A DNA stretch of 64,000 bases from Rhizobium sp. ACO-34A. GTDB lineage: Bacteria; Pseudomonadota; Alphaproteobacteria; Rhizobiales; Rhizobiaceae. The DNA lies in the NCBI GenBank assembly GCA_002600635.1, contig CP021371.1, forward strand, positions 1,987,001-2,051,000, given 5' to 3'. Below, in pieces: positions 37,126 to 45,592 of the stretch (the stretch's first letter is position 1; each line of letters begins with the position of its first letter). The notes under the pieces are model-generated. The model made no database searches. It had not been told where the DNA came from and saw only the letters and a program-made list of their open reading frames with translations. Made by a program: the position numbers and the translations under genes.

Positions 37126-37914
37126 TTAGGCCAGCTCTCCGGTGCCGAGGTCCTTGGCCCGGGCCGCATCCTTCTCCGCGGCGATTACCGCAATCATCGC
37201 CTCGATATCGATAGCCGCCGCATCGACGGCTGCCGCATCGCGGGCGCGTACCACGAGTTCGGTGGAAAAACGCTGGCCATCGAACTGCGGATAGGAACCG
37301 ATCGAGGTGTCCGGATGCGCCTTCTGCACGCCGGCCAGCAGTGTCCCGATATCGCCCTCGCCGAACGGGCAGGCGATGGAGCGGGAGATGACCTTGGCGC
37401 CGGCGGGAAGGGTGGAGATCACGTTGTCCAGCATGGCCTGGAAGACCTGCGGAACACCCGCCATCACATGCACGTTGCCGATGATGAAGCCCGGTGCGGT
37501 CGAGACAGGATTGGCTATGTGGCGCGCGCCGCGCGGCATACGGGCCATGCGCTGGCGCGCCTCGGTGAATTCCATGCCACGGCGCTCGTACATCCCGCCG
37601 AGCAGACGCATCGCATCGGCATCGTGCTCGCAGGGCACTCCGAATGCCTTTGAAATTGCATCGGCGGTGATGTCGTCATGCGTCGGCCCGATGCCGCCGG
37701 AGGTGAAGACGTAATCATGGCGGCTGCGCAGCGCGTCGATTGCTGCAACGATCGCATCCTCCTCGTCTCCGACGATGCGTACTTCCTTGAGGTCGATGCC
37801 GGCAACCGTCAGCATGTCGGCGAGGTGGCCGATATTCTTGTCCTTGGTGCGGCCCGAAAGCAGTTCGTCGCCAATGGCGAGCATGGCGGCCGTCTTGATG
37901 GTTGCTTGTGTCAT
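37126..37914 (-). CDS. CinA-like molybdopterin-binding domain protein
   Basis: A 262-residue protein with the MoaB/Mog-type fold found at the N-terminus of CinA. Diagnostic blocks are MLAIGDELLSGRTKDKN near residue 11 and FTSGGIGPTHDDITADA near residue 67. The C-terminal deamidase domain of full CinA is absent. Related proteins act on pyridine nucleotides or molybdopterin; the substrate is unclear. The ATG at 37914 is the natural domain start. Confidence 0.85.
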   Translation of the reverse strand: MTQATIKTAAMLAIGDELLSGRTKDKNIGHLADMLTVAGIDLKEVRIVGDEEDAIVAAIDALRSRHDYVFTSGGIGPTHDDITADAISKAFGVPCEHDADAMRLLGGMYERRGMEFTEARQRMARMPRGARHIANPVSTAPGFIIGNVHVMAGVPQVFQAMLDNVISTLPAGAKVISRSIACPFGEGDIGTLLAGVQKAHPDTSIGSYPQFDGQRFSTELVVRARDAAAVDAAAIDIEAMIAVIAAEKDAARAKDLGTGELA

Positions 37915-38211
37915 GGAGGTGAGGGATCCCGATATTGCGTCGTGAGCAGAACCTAGTCCCGTCTCTCTCGGAAGCAAGAGCATTGTTCCGTCGTTTGCAT
38001 GCGCAAGGGTGTCGGCAATGCAAATGCAAGCAGAAATCGTTCACCGGGATTGAACACTCCGTCTCAGTGTCGTCATCTGGTGAACGACAGATCGCTGTTA
38101 TAAATTCCTGTCATCGATCGCGACGGAACATCTGACATGATCTTCGACTTCCTGAAACGGCTGCTCAGCGGCCAACCACAACCGGCAATCCCAGCAAAGG
38201 AAAGCAAGCCA

Positions 38212-38808
38212 ATGGCAAAGGTACTCGTACTCTACTATTCTTCGTATGGTCACATCGAAACCATGGCCTATGCCGTGGCTGAAGGTGCAAAGTCGGCTGG
38301 CGCTGAAGTCACCGTAAAGCGCGTTCCCGAACTGGTTCCGGAAGAAGTCGCCAAGAGCTCCCACTTCAAGCTCGACCAGAAGGCCGAGATCGCAACCCCT
38401 GCAGAACTCGAAAACTACGACGCCATCATCGTCGGCGCCGGCACCCGTTTCGGCACGGTCGCTTCGCAGATGCGCAACTTCTGGGATCAGACCGGCGGTC
38501 TGTGGTTCACCGGCAAGCTGGTCGGCAAGGTAGGCTCGGTCTTCACCTCGTCCGCAACCCAGCACGGCGGTCAGGAATCCACCATTCTCGGCTTCATCCC
38601 GACCCTGCTTCACCACGGCATGGTTGTTGCCGGCCTGCCTTACGCCTTCCAGGGCCAGATGGGCGTTGAAGCCGTGAAGGGCGGCTCGCCTTACGGCGCT
38701 TCCACGATCACGGACGGCGACGGCTCGCGCCAGCCTTCCGAAGTCGAGTTGGAAGCCGCCAAGTTCCAGGGCGCGCACGTTGCCAAGCTTGCAGCAAAGC
38801 TCGCCTGA
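38212..38808 (+). CDS. wrbA: NAD(P)H:quinone oxidoreductase, WrbA type
   Basis: A 198-residue flavodoxin-like quinone reductase. The FMN-binding phosphate loop is in [14 protein letters not shown] near residue 5, and the WrbA blocks [20 protein letters not shown] and [14 protein letters not shown] are clear. The start [13 protein letters not shown] at 38212 has AAAGGAAA upstream. The frame is also open from 38137 with a hydrophobic-basic [12 protein letters not shown] extension, which is not usual for WrbA. Confidence 0.92.
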   Translation: MAKVLVLYYSSYGHIETMAYAVAEGAKSAGAEVTVKRVPELVPEEVAKSSHFKLDQKAEIATPAELENYDAIIVGAGTRFGTVASQMRNFWDQTGGLWFTGKLVGKVGSVFTSSATQHGGQESTILGFIPTLLHHGMVVAGLPYAFQGQMGVEAVKGGSPYGASTITDGDGSRQPSEVELEAAKFQGAHVAKLAAKLA

Positions 38809-38835
38809 TCGTTTTTTTGATACTTGATCAATGAC

Positions 38836-38863
38836 AGGGCGGAGGGTTTCCTCCGCCCTTTTT
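38836..38863 (+). terminator. Intrinsic terminator after wrbA
   Basis: A perfect 10-bp stem (38836-38845 with 38850-38859), loop GTTT, then five T (38859-38863). Confidence 0.88.
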
Positions 38864-38953
38864 GTGACTTCGGTCACTGTTTTGTGACTTTCGCAACGAA
38901 AAATTAGACAATTAGGGCGCTGAATCCTGTCGGAAAGGACAGGATGAACGGCC

Positions 38954-39211
38954 ATGAATGAACGAAGAACTCAACCACGGTCGCGTGCCTTGAAGGCGGC
39001 GCGTATCATTCTGCCGGGCGGATATTCCACCTTCGACTGCATGGTCCGCAATCTCTCCGAGGGCGGAGCAAAGCTGGTGATGGAAACCACGGCCGGCGTA
39101 CCGGACGAATTCAACCTGAGGTTCGAGGACGGCAGCATTCGTCCCTGCAGGGCATGCTGGCGCAACGCCAAGGAACTCGGCGTCGCCTTCGGCACGGCAA
39201 ACGCGGCCTGA
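38954..39211 (+). CDS. Single-domain PilZ protein
   Basis: An 85-residue PilZ domain, a cyclic di-GMP receptor fold. The arginine-rich start RRTQPRSRALKA and the NLSEGGAKL motif match the two c-di-GMP-binding motifs, with N in place of the usual D. It may respond to c-di-GMP made by the cyclases at 23695 or 61623, but the partner is unknown. It is the last chromosomal gene before the integrated element. Confidence 0.85.
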   Translation: MNERRTQPRSRALKAARIILPGGYSTFDCMVRNLSEGGAKLVMETTAGVPDEFNLRFEDGSIRPCRACWRNAKELGVAFGTANAA

Positions 39212-39312
39212 ACCGGATCTCATCGCGCGACCGGCGCGGACAGTGCCCGAACGGCGCTTGTCCCCGATGCGATGATTGGTGCCTGAAAATGCCGGATGAC
39301 ATTTATCGGTTG

Positions 39313-39326
39313 GTGCGGACGGCGGG
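39313..39326. repeat. Candidate left attachment site
   Basis: GTGCGGACGGCGGG, identical to 56337-56350. It lies about 100 bases after the PilZ gene and marks the left boundary of the element. The identity does not extend beyond 14 bases on either side. Confidence 0.75.
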
Positions 39327-39673
39327 CACGATTTTGCGGATTCTCTGTTGATTTTGTTGATCTTTTTCGATCAAGGATTCCCGTTTTGTATCACATGAGT
39401 CACGTCAGGTATCCTCGCATTTTGGTTGGAAATGGCCCGCACCAACAGGGGATTGGTACGTTATACCCCCACCCTCAGAGGAGGGGGTGTAAGTTAAACT
39501 TACACCCTTTTCCCAACGCGGGCGGGGATGACCGAAATTGCGTCTCCTGAATTTCAAGGAGACGGCATCGTCCCCCCACGCGCGCGGGACGAACGAAGGG
39601 CGCCCCGTAGGACGCCCCCGATAGGTCCAGATCGCCCGCGATTGGGCTACTCACCGACTCAAAACCAAGCCGG
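39327..39673. other. Left end of the element, non-coding
   Basis: About 350 bases with no supported gene. It contains a strong terminator (39485-39511), a near-perfect palindrome CGTCTCCT/AGGAGACG (39541-39564), and a GC hairpin around 39598-39619 that could end the short minus-strand gene. Confidence 0.55.
39485..39511 (+). terminator. Strong hairpin with T-run at the left end
   Basis: GGGTGTAAGTT (39485-39495) pairs with AACTTACACCC (39497-39507), then TTTT. It would insulate the element from transcripts coming from the chromosome. Confidence 0.7.
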
Positions 39674-39871
39674 TCAGTGGATGTGTTCAACCGCCTCGCC
39701 CAGGTCACCAAGTGCTTTCGACAGAAGCGTCTCGATCTGGTCGACGGGAGTGGTTGCCCTGCCGCTGAGCTGGCCCGAGGAGTACAAAATTGTCAGGGCC
39801 GCAGCAACAAGGCGATGGGCATCGTTCACCTTTGTTTCCAGTTCCATCCGACTATCGATTTCGTTAGACAT
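39674..39871 (-). CDS. Small hypothetical protein (65 aa), immunity-region
   Basis: A 65-residue protein, MSNEIDSRMELETKVNDA onward, mostly helical with an acidic C-terminus (LGDLGEAVEHIH). GTGGAGG lies six bases before the ATG at 39871. It is divergent from the XRE gene and shares its regulatory region, so it may be an early or regulatory product. No family is recognised. Confidence 0.55.
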   Translation of the reverse strand: MSNEIDSRMELETKVNDAHRLVAAALTILYSSGQLSGRATTPVDQIETLLSKALGDLGEAVEHIH

Positions 39872-39939
39872 GCTCGCCTCCACTTGAGAAATTATCAACT
39901 GGGATTGAATTAACCTTAATTGCGGCTTTAGTCAAGCGG

Positions 39940-39958
39940 ACTTGAAAATAATTCAAGT
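39940..39958. promoter_or_regulatory. Candidate operator for the XRE regulator
   Basis: ACTTGAA (39940-39946) and TTCAAGT (39952-39958) form a perfect 7-bp inverted repeat around AATAA, ending 17 bases before the XRE start. A second inverted repeat, AATTAA/TTAATT, lies at 39908-39921. These look like sites for the element's own repressor. Confidence 0.5.
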
Positions 39959-39975
39959 AGGCCGTATAAAACACA

Positions 39976-40215
39976 ATGATCACACCAGAACAAATACGCG
40001 GCGCTCGCGCCATGCTTGGTATGACGCAAGCTGATTTGGCGAAAGCGGCTGGCTTGTCGACAACCGGCCTTAACAACATCGAACGCGGGACGGCCGACCC
40101 CAAGGCGTCCACGCTTCGCGCCGTTCAGGCCGCGCTTGAGGAAGCTGGTATCCTGTTCCTCTCAGAGGGGGCGTTGATCGATGGCGGAACGGGCGTTAGG
40201 CTGCGAAAGAGCTAA
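39976..40215 (+). CDS. XRE-family helix-turn-helix regulator
   Basis: A 79-residue Cro/C1-type HTH protein: IRGARAMLGMTQADLAKAAG, then LSTTGLNNIERGTADPKAST. It is little more than the DNA-binding domain with a short C-terminal strand. It is one of two rightward genes in the element and is divergent from the 65-residue gene, an arrangement typical of an immunity switch. Its 3' end overlaps the antirepressor fragment on the other strand by 54 bases. Confidence 0.85.
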   Translation: MITPEQIRGARAMLGMTQADLAKAAGLSTTGLNNIERGTADPKASTLRAVQAALEEAGILFLSEGALIDGGTGVRLRKS

Positions 40216-40584
40216 ACGACCGCAGGCACCACGAGCGCCGCCGCCGCGAGACACCTTCACTAGGCCGAAGTGGTTTTTACCCACTTCGGGAAACCCAACG
40301 CTGTCGCCGTTTCGGCCCTCTTTGGAAACTAGACAAATTTGTCCAGTTTCATTTTCGAGCTCGCGGATCAGATCCATTGTCTGCTTGTTCCGAAGCCACT
40401 TCGTCGGGGCCGCGGCTGCCAGCGCCCTACCTTGTGTCTCAATCAGCTCCGCCTGTTCAGCGGCGAGGCGCAGAGCGGCGGAATAAGTCTGAGGTACACT
40501 GAATTCTGGAATACTAGCCGCGCGCTCAAGTTCTTGCCAGCGGTCAACAAGGCGCGCGGTGAACTCCGGCGAGAGTTGAGCCAC
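40162..40584 (-). pseudogene. Rha/KilAC-like antirepressor fragment
   Basis: A 140-codon frame from a GTG at 40584. Its start, VAQLSPEFTARLVDRWQELE, and the next segment QTYSAALRLAAEQAELIETQ resemble the C-terminal half of phage Rha-type regulators. Family members normally have an N-terminal domain before this. The codons upstream in the same frame (RKRDSYVI) continue the similarity past the GTG into the previous reading frame's territory, so this is probably the displaced C-terminal part of a frameshifted gene. The tail after residue 85 is low in complexity and may also be shifted. Confidence 0.55.
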
Positions 40585-40835
40585 GATGACATAACTGTCG
40601 CGCTTGCGGTGCGAGGCGGGAGAACCCCCTCGGCTGACATGGTACGAATTTCGTCCGATGTCAGTTCGAAGAAATCTTCGCCAAGGACGAATCGACCACG
40701 ATTTTCTCCCACTGTACGCTTTGCCGTTCCATCAACACGCTGATGAACGCGATCAATGATGGTGTAAGTCACGACCGATTGGCCACGATACTCAATACGT
40801 TGGACTTCAAGTCCTGCGATTGTTACAGATTTCAT
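40443..40835 (-). pseudogene. ORF6N-domain antirepressor fragment
   Basis: A 130-codon frame starting MKSVTIAGLEVQRIEYRGQS with AGAGGA six bases upstream. The first 80 residues match the ORF6N domain of phage antirepressors (HQRVDGTAKRTVGENRGRF and FFELTSDEIRTM). After EGVLPP the frame becomes serine- and arginine-rich, while the other frame (40162-40584) picks up Rha-like sequence. The pair looks like a hybrid or frameshifted regulator. Confidence 0.6.
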
Positions 40836-40928
40836 TGGATTCCTCTGACCAGTTGGCCAGGGCCCGATGGCCCCGGCGGGTCGTCGATCACTCGGCAGCA
40901 GCGTCGAAGTCGTCTGGGCCAGAAACGC

Positions 40929-40956
40929 AAAAAGGCCCGGGCGCAATGGCCCGGGC
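40929..40956 (-). terminator. Terminator after the fibre-like gene
   Basis: GCCCGGGC occurs at 40935-40942 and 40949-40956; as it is self-complementary, the two copies form an 8-bp stem with loop ATTGC-like bases. On the minus strand it is followed by CTTTTTGC. It lies 12 bases past the fibre-like stop. Confidence 0.75.
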
Positions 40957-40967
40957 GTAAACCATTA

Positions 40968-42134
40968 TTAACGTCTCCCGAATAGCCGGAACTTCCCACT
41001 TAAGTAGGTTCCAGACGGGCAGAACACGGCAAACCGATTGATGCGCCCGGTGGTGTTGCGGCGAGACAGGAAGTTGAAAACCATGTCGGTCCCATTGGGG
41101 ACAACGACGCCAGACTGCCCCAAAAAACTGGGATGGATCGACGCCGACCCAGGATCGATGAGGAACGAACCAACGCCTCGTCCGCCAGCGGCGATCATAG
41201 TTCCCGTCAGCAGTATCTGAGCGATACCAGCAGAATAGCCTGCAGTGGAAGTTCCGGCGCTGGATGACTGATTGCAGACATATCTGTAGTCGCTGGAGCC
41301 GGTGTTATAGCTAGCACCGTCGTCCGTTGATGTCCGCACACAAACAGTAATCGCATCTGACGTATTGACGTCGTTAAACTCGAGGTGGAACGACGTATAC
41401 CCTGTAGGCAGCGAGAAACTGGCCACGCTCAGCCCAGCCATGTTCACCTCACTGCCGATCGGCTCCCACGGAAGACCGAGCGTCGACCTCATGGTAGCCG
41501 CATCGGAATCGTCCAGCAGTGTACGAGCAAAGGTCGTCAGCGCCGTGATGGCCGCCGCCCCGTCTCCAGTGAAATACGGCAACTGGTTTGCAGCCGATAC
41601 CAGACCTGCAAGGGCCGTAATGTTCTTGGAATCCATTAGCGACATGGCGTTCGCCGCGCTGAAATACGGCAACTTTCCAGCCGCCGCCGTGACGCCGGCC
41701 AGAGCGAGGAGGTTCGCGACAGATTCCAGCGCCGAGAGATCCAGCAGGTTTTCGCCATCAGCCAAGGCCATCGTTCCCCAGCCGGTAAAGTACGGGATCG
41801 CATTGGCTGTGCCTGTCAAACTAGACAACGCACTGAGATTGCCGTTGCCCAAGGCCAGCAGCAACTGCCGCGTCCGCTCTTGAACGCCGACAGATCTCGG
41901 CACGAGTTGAACCTCGTACGGCCCGGAAACGATCGCGTCGCCGGGCCAGCCATAGGCGAGCGTCAGTTGGGTTTCGCTGTCCACGGATGCGATACGCACC
42001 AGCAGACCGGAGCCATCGGTAAACAGGTCGCCCGGCTCCAGAACGGATTGCCAATAGGTGGCATCGCCGGTCACGACCGTACCCCCGGCGGTGACAGACG
42101 CCACCCCGGCATTATAGAATGTAGGAAGAGCCAT
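40968..42134 (-). CDS. Tail-fibre / receptor-binding-like protein
   Basis: A 388-residue protein. The N-terminus MALPTFYNAGVASVTAGGTV and the block VRIASVDSETQLTLAYGWPG are typical of rhizobial phage tail-fibre proteins. Residues 110-215 contain a repeated unit (ANAIPYFTG, AGKLPYFSA, ANQLPYFTG). The C-terminal 160 residues are beta-rich and probably form the binding head. It is the only tail-related gene recognised in the element. It ends in a terminator and is the last gene of the late block. Confidence 0.75.
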   Translation of the reverse strand: MALPTFYNAGVASVTAGGTVVTGDATYWQSVLEPGDLFTDGSGLLVRIASVDSETQLTLAYGWPGDAIVSGPYEVQLVPRSVGVQERTRQLLLALGNGNLSALSSLTGTANAIPYFTGWGTMALADGENLLDLSALESVANLLALAGVTAAAGKLPYFSAANAMSLMDSKNITALAGLVSAANQLPYFTGDGAAAITALTTFARTLLDDSDAATMRSTLGLPWEPIGSEVNMAGLSVASFSLPTGYTSFHLEFNDVNTSDAITVCVRTSTDDGASYNTGSSDYRYVCNQSSSAGTSTAGYSAGIAQILLTGTMIAAGGRGVGSFLIDPGSASIHPSFLGQSGVVVPNGTDMVFNFLSRRNTTGRINRFAVFCPSGTYLSGKFRLFGRR

Positions 42135-42258
42135 TTTTTGAATCCTTTATCTTGGAGCCATCTCACTTCGAAGCCGAGCCGACGGCGCCAGATGTCGTCA
42201 AGCTGACCGCGATTGGTGATATCGAGGGAGGTTGACGTGATGTCATTGATGGAAACCT

Positions 42259-43188
42259 TTAAGTTTGAGGGGAGCAGATGAAGGCGCGAGCCGCCTGGTA
42301 ACAATCGCGGCCGCAGTAAAGCCGGTCGGACTGTCCGGTGAATCCGGTGCCACAGTGTCTACAGGTTAGATCGACCGTCAGCGTCTTCGCGAGACCAGCG
42401 CAGGTTTTGGAGCAGAAGCGGGAGAGCTTCCCGTTGCGAAGTCTCGGCTTAAAGGGGGTGTCGCAGTGCTGGCATGGTGATAGACCGCGAGCGCCGGCGG
42501 CGTTGCTGCAGCCGCGGCTGCAGAACCGCATATCAGTGAAATTTGGCCTGAACGACTTTTTGCAGTTGGGGCAATCCCGCCGTGGCAACCGGTCGCGGAA
42601 CGCGTCAAGGTAAAGCGCGGCGGCCTCCTTCATGAGGGAAGGCTTGAACGCCTCATGCCTGTGCCGGTTGTACCGCGTCTCGCACGGGATCCGCCCGGGG
42701 ATCGGGGCACAGAAGAACACGGACGCGGCGACACCCGGCCGGGACCTGATGTCGGCACCGCATTGAAGGCATTTCTCCAGAACCCTCAGACTTTCCGGCT
42801 GGCCATCCTCCCAGGACGGCCGCACGCTGGCACCGATGGCCTTGAGGGCGGCGGCGGTAATCTTGGCCGCCTCCAGGTCGGACTGCGCCCAGCGGTATCC
42901 CTGACGAACGAAGTAATCCCGAAGGGTTTTCCGGGCGTCAGCTTCGTATTCCCAAGGCGACGAGCGCCATTGGCGGAGAAACGCGGAAACCCACGCGACC
43001 AACCTCTTGCGCTGTTGCTCGCCAACTAGCGGTTCATATTTTGGTGCCGGCGGTTGGTATAACGTTGACGCCCCTTTGCCGCGGTATTCAGATGTAGTTA
43101 CCAGCCCGCCGTATCGTTGCGCGCGACGTCTTTTCATGTCGATCGCCGAGACCGAAACATCGGTCAGCCAAGAGGTACGTGCGAGCAT
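42259..43188 (-). CDS. Cysteine-rich zinc-finger protein of unknown function
   Basis: A 309-residue basic protein. Residues 1-140 are helical. From residue 141 on there are several zinc-ribbon-like CxxC units: CLQCGAD, CPNCKKSF, CSRGCSN, CQHCDTPF, CSKTCAG, CRHCGTGF and CGRDCYQ. The start at 43188 is one base after the terL stop, with GAGGAG eight bases upstream, so it is coupled to terL. Its position suggests a role in packaging or DNA binding, but no family is recognised. Confidence 0.65.
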   Translation of the reverse strand: MLARTSWLTDVSVSAIDMKRRRAQRYGGLVTTSEYRGKGASTLYQPPAPKYEPLVGEQQRKRLVAWVSAFLRQWRSSPWEYEADARKTLRDYFVRQGYRWAQSDLEAAKITAAALKAIGASVRPSWEDGQPESLRVLEKCLQCGADIRSRPGVAASVFFCAPIPGRIPCETRYNRHRHEAFKPSLMKEAAALYLDAFRDRLPRRDCPNCKKSFRPNFTDMRFCSRGCSNAAGARGLSPCQHCDTPFKPRLRNGKLSRFCSKTCAGLAKTLTVDLTCRHCGTGFTGQSDRLYCGRDCYQAARAFICSPQT

Positions 43189-43189
43189 T

Positions 43190-44791
43190 TTAGCTCCTCA
43201 AATCAGCGAAGAACTTGGACACATCAAGATCCGGGTCGCTGAGCCAATGCTCAGATTCACTGGCAGCGGCGCGGGAGACGGCCATCCACAGTGCGGAGGC
43301 GAGGTCGATACGATCGCGGGATTTGCCCTTGTGCATCAACCTATTACCGCTGCTGTCGACTTGCTGAATCGCAACGTTATCGAGGCACCATGCGAGAACG
43401 GGGGAGTCCCATTTCAGGAGGCGGTCATATGCGGCCTTCTCCAGAATGTTCAGCGCCGGCGACTGGGTTACCCATCCCTGCGGAAGGCTGACGACGTCCA
43501 CGCCGTCCTCAATCAGGGGGCCGACGATGGGTTGTGCGAACTTAATGTCGCAGGCCACCTCACGGACTTCGAACACAGCGATCAACTCACGGATCTTGGC
43601 GAGCACGACCGAATAGTCGATAGCCGAACGGCCGGCAGGTATCAGCCACCCTTGTTCCGCCCAATAGGGATACGCCACGCGGTCACGCTCGCCGCGCTCA
43701 GAAATCCCTTCACCCGGGCAAAAAGCCCACGCCTTGCAATGGTATTCGTCCCCACGGCGGAAGGCCGCGACCAACCCGGTTAGGTCTCGCGTTGATGAGC
43801 AGTCCAGGCCAATCCAGCATGGTTCACCGCGAAATTCGTCGAGGTTGATCGGCTGACGGCCCAAGTCGAGGACGTGGCTCGGGATGAACGGCGTGAGGCT
43901 ATTGTCCTGCCGCCGACCCAGATAAAACTGCTCGAAAAACGCGCGCTCGGCTGGCCGAAAATGGGCCTGGTCCGCTGCCTTCCTGATCATCGGAAGGTCT
44001 GGATATCCGTGCCGCAGGCCGGGCATCACTTTGTGCCATACGGCCGGATCATCGATGACGTCGTCTTCCTCGGCCTCAAAGATGATCGGGAGGAACGTAG
44101 GGTCCTCTATCTCGCCGTCGCGGACCTGTGAGGCATATTGGTATTCTGCGAAGTCAGGTCCTTCCCTGCCACGGCCTGCCGTGGTGGCAATGACCATCAG
44201 TGAGCCGGAAACCTTCGCCAGGGCCCCCTTGGCGGATTGAAAGGTGGCCGTCTTCTTATGTGCCCAAAGTTCATCGATAATCATGAAATTCGGGCTGATC
44301 GACTGCGAGCGATCACTGTCTGATGAGATGACCGTGAAGCCGGACTTGCTCTTTGGGTGTGCGATCTGCAGGCGAGACTTCTTCACCCTCATCGCGGCAT
44401 TGAGCGCCGGCGTGGTGGTGACGATATCCTCCAGTTCGTTGTAAGTTTCCTTGGCGTTCTCCATCGCGTGGGCAACCACGAAGGACTGTCCGCGATTTAC
44501 ACGTTCAGGCCCGACGACATGGAGAACGGCGAGGATCGCGGACAGGCTGGTCTTTCGCGAGCCCTTGCCAACTTGCAGGTAGACTTGGCGAATTAGCCGG
44601 TTTCCGAACTCGTCGGACGGGCCATAGATTTTACGGATTATCCGTTCCTGCCACGGGTCGATTTGTAGTTGTTGACCAGGAAGGCGGGATTTCGAGTGTT
44701 TAAGGAGACGGAGGAAACGGATTGCTCGATCAGCGCGGCCGTGGTGGTCGGGGATCTCTGAGCCATCATAGAGCCATTCGAGACCCCGCAT
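43190..44791 (-). CDS. terL: Terminase large subunit
   Basis: A 533-residue packaging motor of the HK97/TerL_1 type. The N-terminus MRGLEWLYDGSEIPDHHG is family-like. A Walker A variant, QVGKGSRKTSL, is near residue 72; Walker B-like FMIIDELWAH is near residue 170. The C-terminal nuclease region includes CWIGLDCSSTRDLTGLVA and EVACDIKFAQPIVGPL. ATG at 44791, ten bases after terS, is preferred over an upstream ATG at 44842 that would overlap terS. Confidence 0.9.
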   Translation of the reverse strand: MRGLEWLYDGSEIPDHHGRADRAIRFLRLLKHSKSRLPGQQLQIDPWQERIIRKIYGPSDEFGNRLIRQVYLQVGKGSRKTSLSAILAVLHVVGPERVNRGQSFVVAHAMENAKETYNELEDIVTTTPALNAAMRVKKSRLQIAHPKSKSGFTVISSDSDRSQSISPNFMIIDELWAHKKTATFQSAKGALAKVSGSLMVIATTAGRGREGPDFAEYQYASQVRDGEIEDPTFLPIIFEAEEDDVIDDPAVWHKVMPGLRHGYPDLPMIRKAADQAHFRPAERAFFEQFYLGRRQDNSLTPFIPSHVLDLGRQPINLDEFRGEPCWIGLDCSSTRDLTGLVAAFRRGDEYHCKAWAFCPGEGISERGERDRVAYPYWAEQGWLIPAGRSAIDYSVVLAKIRELIAVFEVREVACDIKFAQPIVGPLIEDGVDVVSLPQGWVTQSPALNILEKAAYDRLLKWDSPVLAWCLDNVAIQQVDSSGNRLMHKGKSRDRIDLASALWMAVSRAAASESEHWLSDPDLDVSKFFADLRS

Positions 44792-44801
44792 AACGGGGAA
44801 T

Positions 44802-45221
44802 TCAGATGTCGAACTCCACGAACGGGTCAGCGTTTTTTTCATGTGCGGAGGCTTGCCCCTTGATGCCGCTCCGCGACCTGCCGACGGGCGAGATACCGAG
44901 ATCATCGCTTAGGCGCGCAATGACATCGTTCGACTTCGCAAGCATCGAGGCGGCGGGATTGGGCTTCCATTGGTCGCCGCGGGCCTTCACGAGAACACCA
45001 TGCGTGGCGATGGCCTCACGGCATTTCCGCGCCATCCAGAGGGCGCCGACATAGGCTTCGAGCACGGGGAGCACGGCGGAAGGGAGAAGGCCACGGCCAG
45101 CGAGATCTGCCGCGGCGGTCTGCCAATCCGCTTTCGCTTCTGGTGGCAACGTGGCGGGCATCGGCGGCGCTTTTAGGAGCGAGCCGTCCAGGGCGGCGAG
45201 GTGTGGCCGGTTGCCCTTCAC
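44802..45221 (-). CDS. terS: Terminase small subunit (P27-like)
   Basis: A 139-residue P27-family small terminase, which recognises the packaging site. ATLPPEAKADWQTAAADLAG and LPVLEAYVGALWMARKCREA are typical. The chosen start is the GTG at 45221, which has AGGGAGAG upstream and overlaps the head-closure stop by four bases; an ATG seven codons earlier would overlap more. terL follows after ten bases. Confidence 0.85.
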   Translation of the reverse strand: MKGNRPHLAALDGSLLKAPPMPATLPPEAKADWQTAAADLAGRGLLPSAVLPVLEAYVGALWMARKCREAIATHGVLVKARGDQWKPNPAASMLAKSNDVIARLSDDLGISPVGRSRSGIKGQASAHEKNADPFVEFDI

Positions 45222-45556
45222 GTAAACTCTCCCTGACGCCATATGGCTGTAATATCCAGCCCCACACGGCGGCCGATCTCGGTAGCGCCGACGATATTGT
45301 AGTTGCGACCATCAAAATTGATGACATCGGTCGGCAGCACATCTGCGAACCAACGGGTTCGAAACGTCACGGTCGCCGCGGCGAAGCGTTGCGGGACGAC
45401 GGAACCCACCTTTTCAGCCACGGTTCCCCATTTCACATTAGCCCGGAGATCGCGTATTTTTCCCCACGTAAAGACCTCCTCGCCGATGTCCGTCTTTTCT
45501 CCGGTGGGGATTTTCCGCATCAGGGAGATTACGCGGTTCAGGTCGCCTGCCCTCAT
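45218..45556 (-). CDS. Head closure / head-tail joining protein
   Basis: A 112-residue protein of the phage head-tail joining family (SPP1 gp16-like). MRAGDLNRVISLMRKIPTGE, the FTWGKIRDLRANVKWGT strand and DVINFDGRNYNIVGATEIGR are characteristic. It closes the portal channel and offers the docking surface for a tail. Its stop overlaps the terS start. Confidence 0.85.
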   Translation of the reverse strand: MRAGDLNRVISLMRKIPTGEKTDIGEEVFTWGKIRDLRANVKWGTVAEKVGSVVPQRFAAATVTFRTRWFADVLPTDVINFDGRNYNIVGATEIGRRVGLDITAIWRQGEFT

Positions 45557-45592
45557 AGCAACCTCGCCACAGTCATTTGGGATCGTTTCATC

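Noticed and set aside
38137..38211. Upstream start for wrbA giving a 25-residue extension
   Set aside because: The extension is not typical of WrbA, and the start at 38212 has a good ribosome-binding site.
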